From: Mycolicibacterium aurum
GTDB lineage: Bacteria > Actinomycetota > Actinomycetes > Mycobacteriales > Mycobacteriaceae
DNA: 64,000 nt
Reading direction: 5' to 3'
NCBI GenBank assembly: GCA_900078775.1
Contig: LT549889.1
Span: 2,852,001-2,916,000 of the forward strand
This document shows positions 45,358 to 55,811 of the stretch, one piece after another. Within the stretch, counting starts at the first letter, position 1; every line of letters begins with the position of its first letter. Both the position numbers and the translations under genes were made by a program. The notes below the pieces were generated by a model. It was not told the origin of the DNA. It did not search any database and saw only the letters and a program-made list of their open reading frames with translations.

Positions 45358-45981
45358 TTAGAAGTCGACGACCTGCCGGATGGGCTCGAAGCCCTCGGCG
45401 AACGGGCGACGGCACAGGAAGCCGTAGTGCTCGGCGGCGCTGCGCACCCACGACGCGCTGACCTTCTCACTCGCCTCGGCCTGCGAGACGTGGCACATCA
45501 ACGCTTCGATCTTCTTGTCCAGGCAGTCGGAGATGTCGATGAACGAGGTCGGGTTGAAGCCCATCGCGGACGGGCCGCCGTAGCCCATGATGGTCGACAC
45601 CCAGCGGGCCGCACCCATGGTGCAGCGGGACACCACCCGGTGGTCCTGGTGGCTGTCATTGGCCACATGGGTGTACACCACGTTCGCCGACACCTTCTCG
45701 ATGGCGTCCTCGATGAGGTGCACGAGTTCGAACTCCTGCAGCGATACCCGGCAGTCCAGGAAGCCCTCACCCCACAGCAGGGTGTCCACGCCGAGCACCT
45801 CCACGGCACCCAGTTGCTCGGATACCCGCTGCGCGGAGCGACCAGGACCTTCCTCGCCACGCGTCACGACCAGCATCGCCACCTTGTCGCCGGCGGCCAC
45901 ATGCTTAGCCAGGGCGCCCCCGCAGCCAAGCTCGATATCGTCGGGATGTGCACCGACCGCGAGCACCGAACGTCGTGGCAT
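45358..45981 (-). CDS. PIG-L / LmbE-type N-deacetylase
   Basis: 207 aa from ATG 45981, with GGGGAAG upstream. Zinc motif AHPDDIELGCGG near residues 11-22 (H-P-D-D) and the second His in HVANDSHQDHR near 105-115 mark a LmbE-like metal-dependent deacetylase, which removes acetyl from GlcNAc-type groups. It pairs with the FAD oxidase downstream. Distinct from mshB and mca by size. Substrate unproven. Confidence 0.82.
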   Translation of the reverse strand: MPRRSVLAVGAHPDDIELGCGGALAKHVAAGDKVAMLVVTRGEEGPGRSAQRVSEQLGAVEVLGVDTLLWGEGFLDCRVSLQEFELVHLIEDAIEKVSANVVYTHVANDSHQDHRVVSRCTMGAARWVSTIMGYGGPSAMGFNPTSFIDISDCLDKKIEALMCHVSQAEASEKVSASWVRSAAEHYGFLCRRPFAEGFEPIRQVVDF

Positions 45982-46214
45982 GCCCTGCTTCCCCTTTGCT
46001 GATACCAGATCAGATCGGAGCATACCTGGAGAATCGGCGGTCCCGTGGACATTAGCTGGTGGCCATCACACGCTGGCACGTTGTCATCATCCCGCGGTTC
46101 GGGGCCAGGCGGGCCGAAATGGGCAGGCGACGCCGCATATCCGGGGCGGCATTTGCCAATCGACCTCGTTGAGTTTCTCTCAGCCGGCTACGGAATCCGT
46201 CGCCGAAGGCTCAT

Positions 46215-47336
46215 TCAGGTGGCGACGAGGTCGTCGGCGTGCACTGCGGGGCGGCGCAGTTCGGGCGGCAGATCCCGGGTGGATCGCCCCAGCATCGCCG
46301 TCAGTTCGACCGTGTCATAGGCCACCACACCGCGGGCCACCGTGGCGCCGTCCGGCCCGCGCAGTTCGACGACGTCGCCGCCGTGGAAGCGCCCCGACAC
46401 AGCGGTGATCCCGGCCGGCAGCAGCGAGCGCCGGCCGTCGACCACCGCGCGCACCGCGCCCTCGTCCAGGGTGAGCACGCCGTGGGTTTCGGCCGCGTAG
46501 CGCAACCAGAACCGGCGGGCGGTCATCCGCTCGGGGCGGGCGGCGAATACCGTGCCCACCGAGGCGTCGTCGAGCGCGGCGGCGGCGTCGGAAGCGGCGG
46601 CCAGCAGCACCGGCACCCCGGCGTCGGCGGCCAGCAGGGCCGAGGACAGTTTCGAGGCCATCCCGCCGGTGCCCAGGCTGCTGCCGCGCCCGGCGATCAC
46701 ACCGTCGAGGTCACCGTCGGCGGCCACCTCCGGGATGTACCGGGCCGGCTTGTCCGGGGTGGCCTTGCGCGGATCCCCGTCGTAGAGGCCGTCGATGTCG
46801 GAGAGCAGCACCAGGGCGTCCGCCCCGACCAGGTGGGCGACCAGCGCCGAGAGGCGGTCGTTGTCGCCGAACCGGATCTCGTTGGTGGCCACCGTGTCGT
46901 TCTCGTTGACGATCGCCACCGCGTGCAGCGCCCGCAACCGGTCCAGGGTGCGCTGGGCGTTGTTGTGCTGGGCGCGCATCGCGATGTCGTGCGCGGTCAG
47001 CAGCACCTGGCCGACGGTGCGCTGATAATGCCCGAACGCCGCGCTCCAGGCGTTCACCAGGGCCACCTGCCCGACGCTGGCGGCCGCCTGCTTGGTGGCC
47101 AGATCGGTGGGGCGCCGGCTCAGGCCGAGCGGTTCGATACCGGCGGCGATGGCGCCCGAGGAGACGATGACGACGTCCGAGCCGGCCTTCATCCGGCCCT
47201 CGATGGCCTCGACCAGGCCGGCCAGCCGGCCCGCGTCGAAGACCCCGGTGGGGGTGGTCAGCGCGGTGGTGCCGATCTTGACGACGATGCTGCGGGCGTT
47301 GCGGATGGCTTCCCGGTGCACAGAGGGCACGGTCAT
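46215..47336 (-). CDS. proB: Glutamate 5-kinase
   Basis: 373 aa. Amino-acid kinase fold with [22 protein letters not shown] near residues 17-38, [15 protein letters not shown] near 58-72 and INENDT-type [19 protein letters not shown] near 138-156. The C-terminal 80 residues are a PUA domain ([28 protein letters not shown]). First step of proline synthesis. ATG overlaps the obg stop (ATGA). Confidence 0.97.
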   Translation of the reverse strand: MTVPSVHREAIRNARSIVVKIGTTALTTPTGVFDAGRLAGLVEAIEGRMKAGSDVVIVSSGAIAAGIEPLGLSRRPTDLATKQAAASVGQVALVNAWSAAFGHYQRTVGQVLLTAHDIAMRAQHNNAQRTLDRLRALHAVAIVNENDTVATNEIRFGDNDRLSALVAHLVGADALVLLSDIDGLYDGDPRKATPDKPARYIPEVAADGDLDGVIAGRGSSLGTGGMASKLSSALLAADAGVPVLLAAASDAAAALDDASVGTVFAARPERMTARRFWLRYAAETHGVLTLDEGAVRAVVDGRRSLLPAGITAVSGRFHGGDVVELRGPDGATVARGVVAYDTVELTAMLGRSTRDLPPELRRPAVHADDLVAT

Positions 47337-48772
47337 TCGCTGTGCTCCCGGCGTGCCTTCCGTGCGGCCTTACGCTCGTCGGCGGACACCCGGTCGGTCT
47401 GCTCCAACCGGATATCGGTTCCGCGGCCGGACATCTGGGCGTCCACGCCGGCCAGCGTCTGCGGCTCCCAGTCGAAGGTGACGTCACCGATGGTGACCGC
47501 ACAGCCGGGCGTGGCGCCGAGCTTGAGCAGCTTGTCCTCGACGCCGAGGCGGGCCAGCCGGTCACCGAGGTAGCCGACGGCCTCGTCGTTGTCGAAGGCG
47601 GTCTGGGCGATCCAGCGTTCCGGACGGGTACCGCGCACCACGAATCCGCCCTCCCCGTCCGGGGTGACGGTGAATCCGGTCTCGTCCACCGGGATCGGCC
47701 GGATGACGGGCCGCCGCGGGGCCGCCTCGGGCTGCGCGGCCCGGTAGGCCGCGACCATCTCCCAGAGGGCGAAGATCAACGGCCGCAACCCATCTCGGGT
47801 GACCGTCGAGATCTCCAGGACCGGCCAGCCGTACTTCTCGGCGACCTCGTCGCGGACGAAGTCGGCGAGTTCACGGGCGTCCGGGACGTCGATCTTGTTG
47901 AGCACCACCGCACGGGGACGGTCCGCGAGATCACCGAGCGTCGAATCACCTTGCAGGGTGGGCTGATACGCGGCCAGTTCGGCTTCCAGCGCATCGATAT
48001 CCGAGATCGGGTCGCGGCCGGGTTCCATGGTGGCGCAGTCCACCACGTGCACCAGCACGGCGCAGCGTTCGATGTGGCGCAGGAACTCCAGACCCAGCCC
48101 GCGGCCCTGCGATGCGCCGGGGATCAGGCCGGGCACGTCGGCGACGGTGTAGGTGTGGTCCCCCGCCGAGACGACGCCCAGGTTGGGCGCCAGCGTGGTG
48201 AACGGATAGTCGGCGATCTTGGGTTTGGCCGCCGAGATGGTGGAGACCAGTGAGGATTTGCCCGCCGACGGGAAGCCGACGAGTCCGACGTCGGCGACGG
48301 TCTTGAGTTCCAGGGTCAGATCACGGACCTGGCCCTTCTCGCCGAGCAGCGCGAAGCCCGGGGCCTTGCGGGCCCTCGACGCCAGTGCGGCGTTGCCCAG
48401 CCCACCGCGGCCGCCCGCGGCCGCCTCGAAGCGGGTGCCGGCGCCGACCAGATCGGCGATCAGATTGCCGTGCTCGTCGAGGACGACGGTGCCGTCGGGC
48501 ACCTTGACCTCCAGATCGGCGCCGATCGCGCCGTCCCGGTTGCTGCCGGCGCCCGGCTTGCCGTTGGGAGCCGCGACGTGCGGGTGGAAGTGGAAGTCCA
48601 GCAGGGTGTGCACCTGCGGGTCCACCACCAGCACGATCGAACCGCCGCGGCCGCCGTTGCCGCCATCGGGGCCGCCGAGCGGTTTGAACTTCTCGCGATG
48701 CACCGACGCGCAGCCGTTACCGCCGTTTCCGGCCTGCGCGTGGATGACGACGCGGTCGACGAAACGGGGCAT
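47333..48772 (-). CDS. obg: GTPase Obg/CgtA
   Basis: 479 aa from ATG 48772. Glycine-rich Obg domain ([20 protein letters not shown] and onward), G domain with [10 protein letters not shown] near residues 167-176, [20 protein letters not shown] near 213-232 and NKID near 285, then the Obg C-terminal domain. It binds the 50S subunit and links ribosome assembly to stress. Encoded downstream of rpmA and rplU as usual; an attenuating hairpin lies between. Confidence 0.97.
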   Translation of the reverse strand: MPRFVDRVVIHAQAGNGGNGCASVHREKFKPLGGPDGGNGGRGGSIVLVVDPQVHTLLDFHFHPHVAAPNGKPGAGSNRDGAIGADLEVKVPDGTVVLDEHGNLIADLVGAGTRFEAAAGGRGGLGNAALASRARKAPGFALLGEKGQVRDLTLELKTVADVGLVGFPSAGKSSLVSTISAAKPKIADYPFTTLAPNLGVVSAGDHTYTVADVPGLIPGASQGRGLGLEFLRHIERCAVLVHVVDCATMEPGRDPISDIDALEAELAAYQPTLQGDSTLGDLADRPRAVVLNKIDVPDARELADFVRDEVAEKYGWPVLEISTVTRDGLRPLIFALWEMVAAYRAAQPEAAPRRPVIRPIPVDETGFTVTPDGEGGFVVRGTRPERWIAQTAFDNDEAVGYLGDRLARLGVEDKLLKLGATPGCAVTIGDVTFDWEPQTLAGVDAQMSGRGTDIRLEQTDRVSADERKAARKARREHSE

Positions 48773-48806
48773 ATCAAGTCCTTCCCAAAGGCCTTTCGAA
48801 AAACGA

Positions 48807-48846
48807 AAGCTGCTGCGAGTCTTCTCTAGAGAACTCGCAGCAGCTT
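48807..48846 (-). terminator. Terminator-like hairpin between rpmA and obg
   Basis: A perfect 14-bp stem (aagctgctgcgagt at 48807-48820, actcgcagcagctt at 48833-48846) with a self-complementary loop. In minus-strand orientation it is followed by TTTCGTTTTTCG, so partial termination is likely, letting the ribosomal protein genes be expressed more than obg-proB. Confidence 0.7.
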
Positions 48847-48872
48847 CGCGTTCGCAGAAAGTCCTCGGGTGA

Positions 48873-49139
48873 TCAGGCTTCCGAGCGCACGAGACGGACG
48901 ATGTTGACCGTCCGCCGGCCGCGCTTGGCGCCGAATTCCACCACGCCGGGTGCCGTGGCGAACAGGGTGTCGTCACCGCCACGACCGACGTTCACGCCGG
49001 GGTGGAAGTGGGTTCCGCGCTGACGGACCAGGATCTCGCCGGCCTTGACGACCTGACCGCCGAACCGCTTGACGCCGAGTCGCTGGGCAGCTGAATCGCG
49101 ACCGTTGCGCGAGCTGGAAGCGCCCTTCTTATGTGCCAT
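48873..49139 (-). CDS. rpmA: 50S ribosomal protein L27
   Basis: 88 aa. [29 protein letters not shown] is the standard L27 start, whose N-terminal tail reaches the peptidyl-transferase centre; [19 protein letters not shown] follows. Cotranscribed with rplU 18 bp upstream. Confidence 0.98.
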   Translation of the reverse strand: MAHKKGASSSRNGRDSAAQRLGVKRFGGQVVKAGEILVRQRGTHFHPGVNVGRGGDDTLFATAPGVVEFGAKRGRRTVNIVRLVRSEA

Positions 49140-49157
49140 GTCTGTCGCTCCCGTTCT

Positions 49158-49481
49158 TTACTTGATGCCGGTGACCTTGAGCACCGTCAGCTGCTGACGG
49201 TGACCCTGGCGCTTGTGATAGCCGGTCTTGTTCTTGAACTTGTGGATACGGATCTTGGGGCCCTTGGTGTGCTCCAGGACCTCGCCGGTGACCGCGACCT
49301 TGGCCAGGTCATCGGCCGAGGAGGTCACCTTGGCGCCGTTGACGACCAGGGCGACCGGCAGCGAGACGGAAGCCCCGGGCTCGGTCTCCAGCTTCTCGAC
49401 CTTGACAATGTCCCCGACGGCGACCTTGTACTGCTTGCCGCCAGTCTTGACGATTGCGTACGTGGCGTTCTCGGCTGCCAT
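49158..49481 (-). CDS. rplU: 50S ribosomal protein L21
   Basis: 107 aa from ATG 49481 with AGAGGTAG at good spacing. [17 protein letters not shown] near residues 8-24 and [22 protein letters not shown] at the end are diagnostic of L21. First gene of rplU-rpmA. The 166 bp between it and rne (49482-49647) show no firm element beyond this RBS. Confidence 0.97.
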   Translation of the reverse strand: MAAENATYAIVKTGGKQYKVAVGDIVKVEKLETEPGASVSLPVALVVNGAKVTSSADDLAKVAVTGEVLEHTKGPKIRIHKFKNKTGYHKRQGHRQQLTVLKVTGIK

Positions 49482-49647
49482 CGTGGATCTACCTCTGCTT
49501 CGTTCGTCTGGGCGCGCGCAATGTGGAACATGCACGTGCGGGTCTTGGGTGCGGGCCGAGCCAGCAGTTGCGGCTGCAAGCCCCGCGACAACTGGTCAAG
49601 GGTACGTGACCAGCGCCTAGAGGGTCAAACCGGCTGTTCGCACCCTG

Positions 49648-52600
49648 CTAGGCGGTCGGTGGGCCTGCCGGACGGGCCGCTGCCCGCCGGCGAACCCGGC
49701 CCCGTGCGGCCGCCACCGGCGGGGCGGAAACGGCCACCGCGGCGCCGGTGTCGGGCTCCTCGGAGTCCGCCTCGGTCACCTCGGAATCGTCCTCGTCCTC
49801 GGAGTCCTCGTCGGCGTCGTCCTCGGAGTCCGAGTCGTCGTCCTCGTCGTCGTCGTCGTCCTCGGAGTCCTCGTCATCGGAGTCCTCGTCGGCGTCCAGG
49901 ACCTCGATATCGTCGTCGTCGGCCTCGTCATCGTCATCGTCGATGTCGATGAGCTCGTCCTCGTCCGAATCCTCGTCGGAATCGTCCTCGTCGGAGTCCT
50001 CCAGCGTGTCCGGCTCTTCGTAGTCGTCGACGGCCGACTCGGGCGCCTCGGACTCGGCCAGCGCGGCCTCCTCCGGGAAGTCCTCGGTGTCCTCGTCGTC
50101 GTTGTGCAACCCGGCCGCCATCGCCTTGAACATCGGATGCTCACCGGCGGCGTGCGCGGGCACCTTCGCCACCTGGACGTCGGCCACCTCGTCGGTCTTG
50201 GCCGCCTTCTTGCCGCGCTTACTGCGCCGGCTGCCACCGCCGCCCGAATCGGACTTGCGGTTGTTGCCCCCGGACGGTGCGGCGGTGTCCACCGGGTCCG
50301 CGTGCAGATGGATCCCGCGGCCCGAGCAGTGCGTGCAGGTGGTGGAGAACGCCTCGATCAGCCCGGTACCCAGCTTCTTGCGGGTCAGCTGCACCAACCC
50401 GAGCGAGGTCACCTCCGAGACCTGGTGACGGGTCCGGTCCCGGGCCAGCGCCTCGGTCAGCCGGCGCAGCACCAGATCGCGGTTGGACTCCAGCACCATG
50501 TCGATGAAGTCGATGACGATGATGCCGCCGATGTCGCGCAGCCGGAGCTGACGCACCGTCTCCTCGGCGGCCTCCAGGTTGTTCTTGGTCACCGTCTGCT
50601 CGAGGTTGCCGCCCGAACCGGTGAACTTGCCGGTGTTGACGTCGACGACGGTCATCGCCTCGGTCCGGTCGATGACCAGGGTGCCGCCCGAGGGCAGCCA
50701 CACCTTGCGATCCATCGCCTTGGCCAGCTGTTCGTCGATGCGGTGCACGGCGAACACGTCGGGCCCGTCCGGGGTGGCCGGCTCGTACTTGGTCAGCCGC
50801 GGCACCAGCTCCGGCGCGACGGAGGTGACGTAGTCGTTGATGGTCTTCCAGGCATCCTCACCGGAGACGATGAGATTGGAGAAATCCTCGTTGAACAGGT
50901 CGCGGATCACCTTGACCAGCACGTCGGGCTCTTCGTACAGCGCGATGGCCGCGCCGGCCTTCTTTCCGGTGACCTCGGCGGCGTGCGCCTCGATCTGCGA
51001 CCAGCGTTCCTGCAGCCGGTTCACGTCGGAGCGGATGTCGTCTTCCTTGACGCCCTCGGACGCGGTCCGGATGATCACGCCGGCGCCGGCCGGGACGACC
51101 TCGCGCAGGATCTCCTTGAGCCGCTGACGCTCGGTGTCGGGCAGCTTGCGGCTGATACCGGTCGACGAGGCACCCGGCACATAGACCAGGTAGCGGCCCG
51201 CCAGCGAGACCTGGGTGGTCAGCCGGGCGCCCTTGTGACCGACCGGGTCCTTGCTGACCTGGACGACGACGTAGTCGCCGGGCTTGAGGGCCTGTTCGAT
51301 CTTGCGCTGGGCGCCACCGAGACCGGCGGCCTCCCAGTTCACCTCGCCGGCGTACAGCACGCCGTTGCGGCCGCGGCCGATGTCGACGAACGCGGCCTCC
51401 ATCGACGGCAGCACGTTCTGCACGATGCCCAGGTAGATGTTGCCGACCAGCGATGCCGACGCCGCCGAGGTCACGAAGTGCTCCACCACGACGCCGTCTT
51501 CGAGGACGGCGATCTGGGTGTAGCGCGCACCCTCGTGCGGCGGTTCGGTACGGATCTTGTCGCGCACGATCATGGTGCGTTCGACGGCCTCGCGACGGGC
51601 CAGGAACTCGGCCTCGCTCAGGATCGGCGGGCGCCGGCGACCGGCATCCCGGCCGTCGCGGCGGCGCTGGCGCTTGGCCTCCAACCGGGTCGACCCGGAG
51701 ATGCCCTGGATCTCGTCGGGGTCTTTTCCGTCCCGCGAGCTCGCCTTGGCCCGCGGGGCGCGCTCGTGCACCACGGTGTTGGGCGGATCGTCGGGGGAAG
51801 CGGAGTCGTCGGAATCGCCGGACCCGGACTTGCGGCGGCGACGGCGGCGGCGACGGCGGGTGCCCGCCTCGGAGCCCGCACCGTCCTCACCGTTGTCCTC
51901 GTCGGAGTCGGCGTCCTCGTCGGACTCGGAGTCGGTGTCGGCGCTCTCGGCGTCCTCGGAGCCGGCCTGTTCGGTGGCCTCGGCGTCGGTGTCCTCGCCG
52001 TCCTCGCTGCCGTCCTCCGCGCTCTGCTCACCGCGGCCACGTCCCCGGCCGCGGCGACCGCGACGGCGCCGCCGTGCGGCGGGCCGCTCGGACTGGTCGT
52101 CATCGGTGTCGTCGCCGTCGACGGTGTCCTCGGTGTCGGTGTCCTCGACGTCGTCGTCCTCGTCGTCGACGGGCGTCGGGCGCGGGAACTCGATGGGCTG
52201 CGGGGCCACGAACAGCGGCAGGTACGGCGCCGGTTCAGGGGCTTCGGGCGCCTGCGCCGCCGCGGGCGGCTCGACGACCGGCGGCGCCTCCAGCAGCAGC
52301 CGGGACTCCGGCTCCTCGATCACCGGTGCGGCGGCGTGCTCGGTGGGGGCCTCGTCCGCCGCTGCGGCTTCCTGCGCAGCCCCCTCGGGCACGCTGTCGC
52401 TGCCGGTCTCGACGGTGCTGGTTTCTTCGCTGCCGGTTTCTTCGCTGCCGGTCTCGACGCTGCTGGTCTCGACGGCGGGAACCTCGACCGCGGAGGCGGC
52501 GGCCTCGGCGTTGAGCACCTCGCGAACCTGTTCGGCCTGCTCACGCGCCACCGTCGAGTGCGGGCTGCGGGACCGGCCGTCCAATTCGGCGAGCGCGTCG

Positions 52601-52722
52601 ACGATGCGCTTGCTGGTGGTGCCCAGCACGCGAGCCAGCGAGTGGACTCTCAGCTTCGCCGGCAGTTCCTCGCTGCGCTGGGCGTTTTCGACCTGGTCTT
52701 GGGTAGGGGCATCTTCGGCCAC
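49648..52722 (-). CDS. rne: Ribonuclease E with acidic low-complexity arms
   Basis: 1024 aa, GTG start with GAGGAGA. The N-terminal 370 residues are mostly disordered: alternating E/T/S repeats (EETGSEET), Pro/Ala, then Asp/Glu and Arg blocks ([14 protein letters not shown]). The catalytic core follows: S1 domain, 5'-sensor and DNase I-like region with GGIIVIDFIDM near residue 720 and the zinc-link CTHCSGRG near 800. After another Lys-rich patch, a 180-residue tail is nearly pure Asp/Glu/Ser. The layout with scaffold arms on both sides of the core is typical of actinobacterial RNase E, which processes rRNA and decays mRNA. Confidence 0.96.
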   Translation of the reverse strand: MAEDAPTQDQVENAQRSEELPAKLRVHSLARVLGTTSKRIVDALAELDGRSRSPHSTVAREQAEQVREVLNAEAAASAVEVPAVETSSVETGSEETGSEETSTVETGSDSVPEGAAQEAAAADEAPTEHAAAPVIEEPESRLLLEAPPVVEPPAAAQAPEAPEPAPYLPLFVAPQPIEFPRPTPVDDEDDDVEDTDTEDTVDGDDTDDDQSERPAARRRRRGRRGRGRGRGEQSAEDGSEDGEDTDAEATEQAGSEDAESADTDSESDEDADSDEDNGEDGAGSEAGTRRRRRRRRRKSGSGDSDDSASPDDPPNTVVHERAPRAKASSRDGKDPDEIQGISGSTRLEAKRQRRRDGRDAGRRRPPILSEAEFLARREAVERTMIVRDKIRTEPPHEGARYTQIAVLEDGVVVEHFVTSAASASLVGNIYLGIVQNVLPSMEAAFVDIGRGRNGVLYAGEVNWEAAGLGGAQRKIEQALKPGDYVVVQVSKDPVGHKGARLTTQVSLAGRYLVYVPGASSTGISRKLPDTERQRLKEILREVVPAGAGVIIRTASEGVKEDDIRSDVNRLQERWSQIEAHAAEVTGKKAGAAIALYEEPDVLVKVIRDLFNEDFSNLIVSGEDAWKTINDYVTSVAPELVPRLTKYEPATPDGPDVFAVHRIDEQLAKAMDRKVWLPSGGTLVIDRTEAMTVVDVNTGKFTGSGGNLEQTVTKNNLEAAEETVRQLRLRDIGGIIVIDFIDMVLESNRDLVLRRLTEALARDRTRHQVSEVTSLGLVQLTRKKLGTGLIEAFSTTCTHCSGRGIHLHADPVDTAAPSGGNNRKSDSGGGGSRRSKRGKKAAKTDEVADVQVAKVPAHAAGEHPMFKAMAAGLHNDDEDTEDFPEEAALAESEAPESAVDDYEEPDTLEDSDEDDSDEDSDEDELIDIDDDDDEADDDDIEVLDADEDSDDEDSEDDDDDEDDDSDSEDDADEDSEDEDDSEVTEADSEEPDTGAAVAVSAPPVAAARGRVRRRAAARPAGPPTA

Positions 52723-52744
52723 AAATTCTCCTCAAGCCCCCGGG

Positions 52745-52806
52745 CGCGTCACATGACGCGGCCACGCGAGGGCTTCCGCTATGGGTTCGGGGAGCTTCTC
52801 CCGAAC
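52745..52806 (-). promoter_or_regulatory. Hairpins in the rne leader
   Basis: The 294-bp stretch between ndkA and rne (52723-53016) has no gene. It holds a palindrome cgcgtca-ca-tgacgcg (52745-52760), 23 bases from the rne start, and a second hairpin at 52785-52806 (gttcggg / cccgaac arms). In RNA both would fold next to the ribosome-binding site. RNase E autoregulation through its 5' UTR is known in E. coli; here it is only inferred. Confidence 0.4.
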
Positions 52807-53016
52807 TTGTTATGGTCTCGCCCCGAGCAGCTCGCAATGAACCCACTCGGCGCCTGGCTGAATGATGGCTAGACGCTTTGGCGCCGCACCGCGGTTGCGG
52901 TGGTCGCACTCGTCGAAGTCTTCATCCGGGTGACCGGCCCCAGTGTGGCGCCGGTCTCCCAGGAGCAAGTATCCCACACCGCACGCCAGAATCTGACGAA
53001 GCGGTCGAAGGCGAAG

Positions 53017-53436
53017 TTAAGCGCTGGTCAGCTCGGGGAACCAGAGCGCGATCTCACGGGCCGCCGACTCGGGCGAGTCGGAGCCGTGCACCAGGTTCTC
53101 CTGGGTCACGAGCGCGTAGTCACCACGGATGGTGCCGGGGGTCGCCTTCTCCACCGGATCGGTGCCGCCGGCGATCTGACGGAACGCGGCGATGGCGCGT
53201 TCGCCCTCGACGACCGCGGCGACGACGGGCCCGGAGGTGATGAACTCCAGCAGGGAGCCGAAGAACGGCTTGCCGTCGTGCTCGGCGTAGTGCTGCCGAG
53301 CCAGCTCCTCGCTGACCGTCTTGAGCTCCAGCGCAGCGAAGGTCAACCCCTTGCGCTCGATCCGGCCGAGAACCTCGCCGATCAGGTTCCGCTGCACGCC
53401 GTCGGGCTTGATCAATACGAGAGTCCGCTCAGTCAC
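53017..53436 (-). CDS. ndkA: Nucleoside diphosphate kinase
   Basis: 139 aa from GTG 53436. [23 protein letters not shown] starts the fold; the phospho-accepting His lies in [16 protein letters not shown] near residue 118. It equilibrates NTP and NDP pools. Length matches the 136-aa norm. It is upstream of rne on the same strand and divergent from the GH6-like lipoprotein. Confidence 0.97.
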   Translation of the reverse strand: MTERTLVLIKPDGVQRNLIGEVLGRIERKGLTFAALELKTVSEELARQHYAEHDGKPFFGSLLEFITSGPVVAAVVEGERAIAAFRQIAGGTDPVEKATPGTIRGDYALVTQENLVHGSDSPESAAREIALWFPELTSA

Positions 53437-53541
53437 GGCGGATAGCGTACCGGCCGGTAATGAACGGCCTACGCACGGTCCCGGTGTCGGCTCGGCTGCC
53501 ACCCGGTGGAGACGGCCTCGCCGGGCTACGATCCGGACATC

Positions 53542-54570
53542 ATGTGGGACGGCGCGGGGGGAAGGAACGCTGGTACCCCGCGCCGTCGCCTCGCCCTCGC
53601 GGTCACGCTGGCCGGCCTCCTCGCCGGGTGCGGGTCCGGCGACGGCGATCTCCCCCGCCCCGTCGATTCCCCGGTCGTCCTCGTCGACCGAACGAGCAGC
53701 CCCTTGGGGGCTCTCCCTTTCTATGTCGACCCGACCGCATCCGGTGCCGTGGCGGCCAGCCAGGCCCCCGGTCCGGAACTCGACCTGATCGCCGGTACCG
53801 CGCAGGCGTGGTGGGTCGACCAGCAGACTCCGGTGACCGGCGCTGCAGACACGATCCGATCCCATGTCGCCGACGCTGCCGCCGAGGGCGCGATGCCGAT
53901 TGTCACCGTCTACGCCATCCCCCACCGTGACTGCGGCGGGTTCGCCGCGGGCGGCCTGCCGACCGGTGACGCCTACCGGGCGTGGATCACCGAGCTGGCG
54001 AAGGGCGCCGGGTCACTACCGGTGACCATAATTCTCGAACCGGATGCACTCACCGCCGCCGACTGTCTGGCCGAAGCCCAGCGCCAGGAACGAATGGACT
54101 TGTTGGAGTTCGCGGTCGACGCCTTCACCCGCAACCCGCAGGCGGTGGTGTACGTCGACGGCGGGCACTCCCGGTGGCTCACCGCGGAGCAGCTCGCATC
54201 TCGGCTGCGCGAGGTCGGCGTCGAGAAGGCGCGTGGATTCAGCCTGAACGTGTCGAACTTCTTCACCACCGAGGAGCAGGCCGGGTACGGCGAGCGGGTG
54301 TCCGCGCTGCTGGGCGATGCGCACTATGTGATCGACACATCCCGCAACGGGCGGGGGCCCGCCCCGGACGAACCGCTGAACTGGTGCAACCCGCCCGGGC
54401 GCGCACTGGGCGTGTCCCCGACCGCGCAGACGGGCCAGCCGCACGCCGACGCCTACCTGTGGATCAAACGCCCCGGCGAGTCCGACGGGGAATGCGGCCG
54501 TGGTGACCCGAGGTCCGGACTGTTCATGACGGACTACGCGGTGGAGCTCGTCCGAAACCGCCCCAACTGA
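53542..54570 (+). CDS. GH6-like (cellulase family) lipoprotein
   Basis: 342 aa from ATG 53542; a GTG at 53506 is a longer alternative. A signal peptide ends in a lipobox LAGC with Cys at residue 30. The glycoside hydrolase family 6 marks are present: [10 protein letters not shown] (first signature) and IILEPDALT (EPD with the proton-donor Asp), then [11 protein letters not shown] and NVSNFF. It would cleave beta-1,4-glucan or a related glucan while anchored outside the membrane. It heads the glycan locus, and its 3' end overlaps the convergent glycosyltransferase by 37 bp. Confidence 0.85.
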   Translation: MWDGAGGRNAGTPRRRLALAVTLAGLLAGCGSGDGDLPRPVDSPVVLVDRTSSPLGALPFYVDPTASGAVAASQAPGPELDLIAGTAQAWWVDQQTPVTGAADTIRSHVADAAAEGAMPIVTVYAIPHRDCGGFAAGGLPTGDAYRAWITELAKGAGSLPVTIILEPDALTAADCLAEAQRQERMDLLEFAVDAFTRNPQAVVYVDGGHSRWLTAEQLASRLREVGVEKARGFSLNVSNFFTTEEQAGYGERVSALLGDAHYVIDTSRNGRGPAPDEPLNWCNPPGRALGVSPTAQTGQPHADAYLWIKRPGESDGECGRGDPRSGLFMTDYAVELVRNRPN

Positions 54571-55811
54571 AGGACCTGCGCCCCACCCAGTGCGCGTCGA
54601 TAGGCCGCGATGAACTTCGGAACAACGACCGAAGAGCGGTAGTCGCGGGCCTTCACGCTGCCGTAGGCACCGTATTGCCCGGCGCGCGTCGGGTCACCCA
54701 CCATCTCGTCGAGGGCGGCCGCCAGTGCAGACGGGTCATTCGGCGGCACAACCAATCCGGCGTTACCGTGCTCGACCACCTCGGGCAGCGCACCGACCCG
54801 GGTGGCCACCACGGGGGTCCCGGCCGCCATGGCCTCCACCGCCACCAGCCCCAGTGGTTCCTGCCAGCGGGACGGGACGACCGCGACGGCCGCGGCGGCG
54901 AAGGTGGCCATGATCTCGGCGTGCGGGACCCGGGTCCGGGTGATCACCGGCCGGTTCGGCGCACCGGCGTGCTGTTCGGTGTCGGCGCGCTCGGTGCCGA
55001 TCACCACCAGCGGAACGTCGGCGCGCATCAACCGGTGTGCGGCGACGGCCAGGCCGAGACCCTTGTGCTCACCGAGGGCACCGACGAACGCGATGAACTT
55101 GCCGTCGGGCAGGAAGGACGGCCGCGGGGTCGTCCGGGCCTCGTCGAACACCGCGTCGTCGACGAAAGACGGTATCCGGCAGATACGTTCGGCGGGCACT
55201 CCGGAAAGGCAGGCCGCCTCGACGGCTGCGCTGATCGGGAAGAACAACGACACCTTGTCCAGCCGCCGCCGACTGTCCCGCAGCCCCAATGTGATCGGCG
55301 TGCCCTTCAATGCTCCGTAATGATCGCGGGTGCAGCTCAAGCAGCGACCCAGAGCGGGTCCGGCACAGGGATCGTCCAGTCGGCCGGCAGAGATCAAGGT
55401 CTTGTTCGCACACCGCAGCCCGTAGTCGTGCAGCGTCGTCACCAGCGCCGCCCCGGAAAGGCGCAGTCCCAGGCAGGAATTGAGGATCCAGCCGTGCGCG
55501 TGCACGATGTCCGGGCGGAAGTCGTCGACCACCTTCTGCAGCCGACGAACCAGCAGCGGGTCTGGGAATGTCGGGTGGAAGTAGTGACCCGGATCGCCGG
55601 CGAATGGCCGCAATAGACGGGTGAACCCGTCCATCCGCCTGATCTCGACACCCGCCTCGGTCACCGAGTTATCGGGCGCATCGGGGCGCCCCAGCGTGGC
55701 GACCACGACCCGGTGGCCCCCGCCGGCCAGACCGTGCGACAGCGCCTCGACGACCCGTTCCGTACCGCCGGTGGCCGGCGGATACCCGTCACTGACCTGA
55801 AGCACTCTCAC
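54534..55811 (-). CDS. Glycosyltransferase family 4 protein
   Basis: 425 aa from a GTG overlapping the flippase stop (GTGA). GT-B fold: VSDGYPPATGGTERVVEALSHGL at the N-terminus (acceptor side) and FVGALGEHKGLGLAVAAHRLM, then PSRWQEPLGLVAVEAMAAGTPVVAT near residues 345-370, the E-x7-E donor motif. A Cys-rich stretch (CANKTL, CAGPALGRCLSCTRDHYG near 135-165) is unusual and might bind metal. It is likely retaining and cytoplasmic-face. Last gene of the minus-strand glycan operon. Confidence 0.88.
   Translation of the reverse strand: MRVLQVSDGYPPATGGTERVVEALSHGLAGGGHRVVVATLGRPDAPDNSVTEAGVEIRRMDGFTRLLRPFAGDPGHYFHPTFPDPLLVRRLQKVVDDFRPDIVHAHGWILNSCLGLRLSGAALVTTLHDYGLRCANKTLISAGRLDDPCAGPALGRCLSCTRDHYGALKGTPITLGLRDSRRRLDKVSLFFPISAAVEAACLSGVPAERICRIPSFVDDAVFDEARTTPRPSFLPDGKFIAFVGALGEHKGLGLAVAAHRLMRADVPLVVIGTERADTEQHAGAPNRPVITRTRVPHAEIMATFAAAAVAVVPSRWQEPLGLVAVEAMAAGTPVVATRVGALPEVVEHGNAGLVVPPNDPSALAAALDEMVGDPTRAGQYGAYGSVKARDYRSSVVVPKFIAAYRRALGGAQVLQLGRFRTSSTA

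Noticed and set aside
50104..52872. 922-codon plus-strand ORF opposite rne
   Set aside because: High-GC antisense shadow with repetitive Gly/Leu/Val content and no family similarity.
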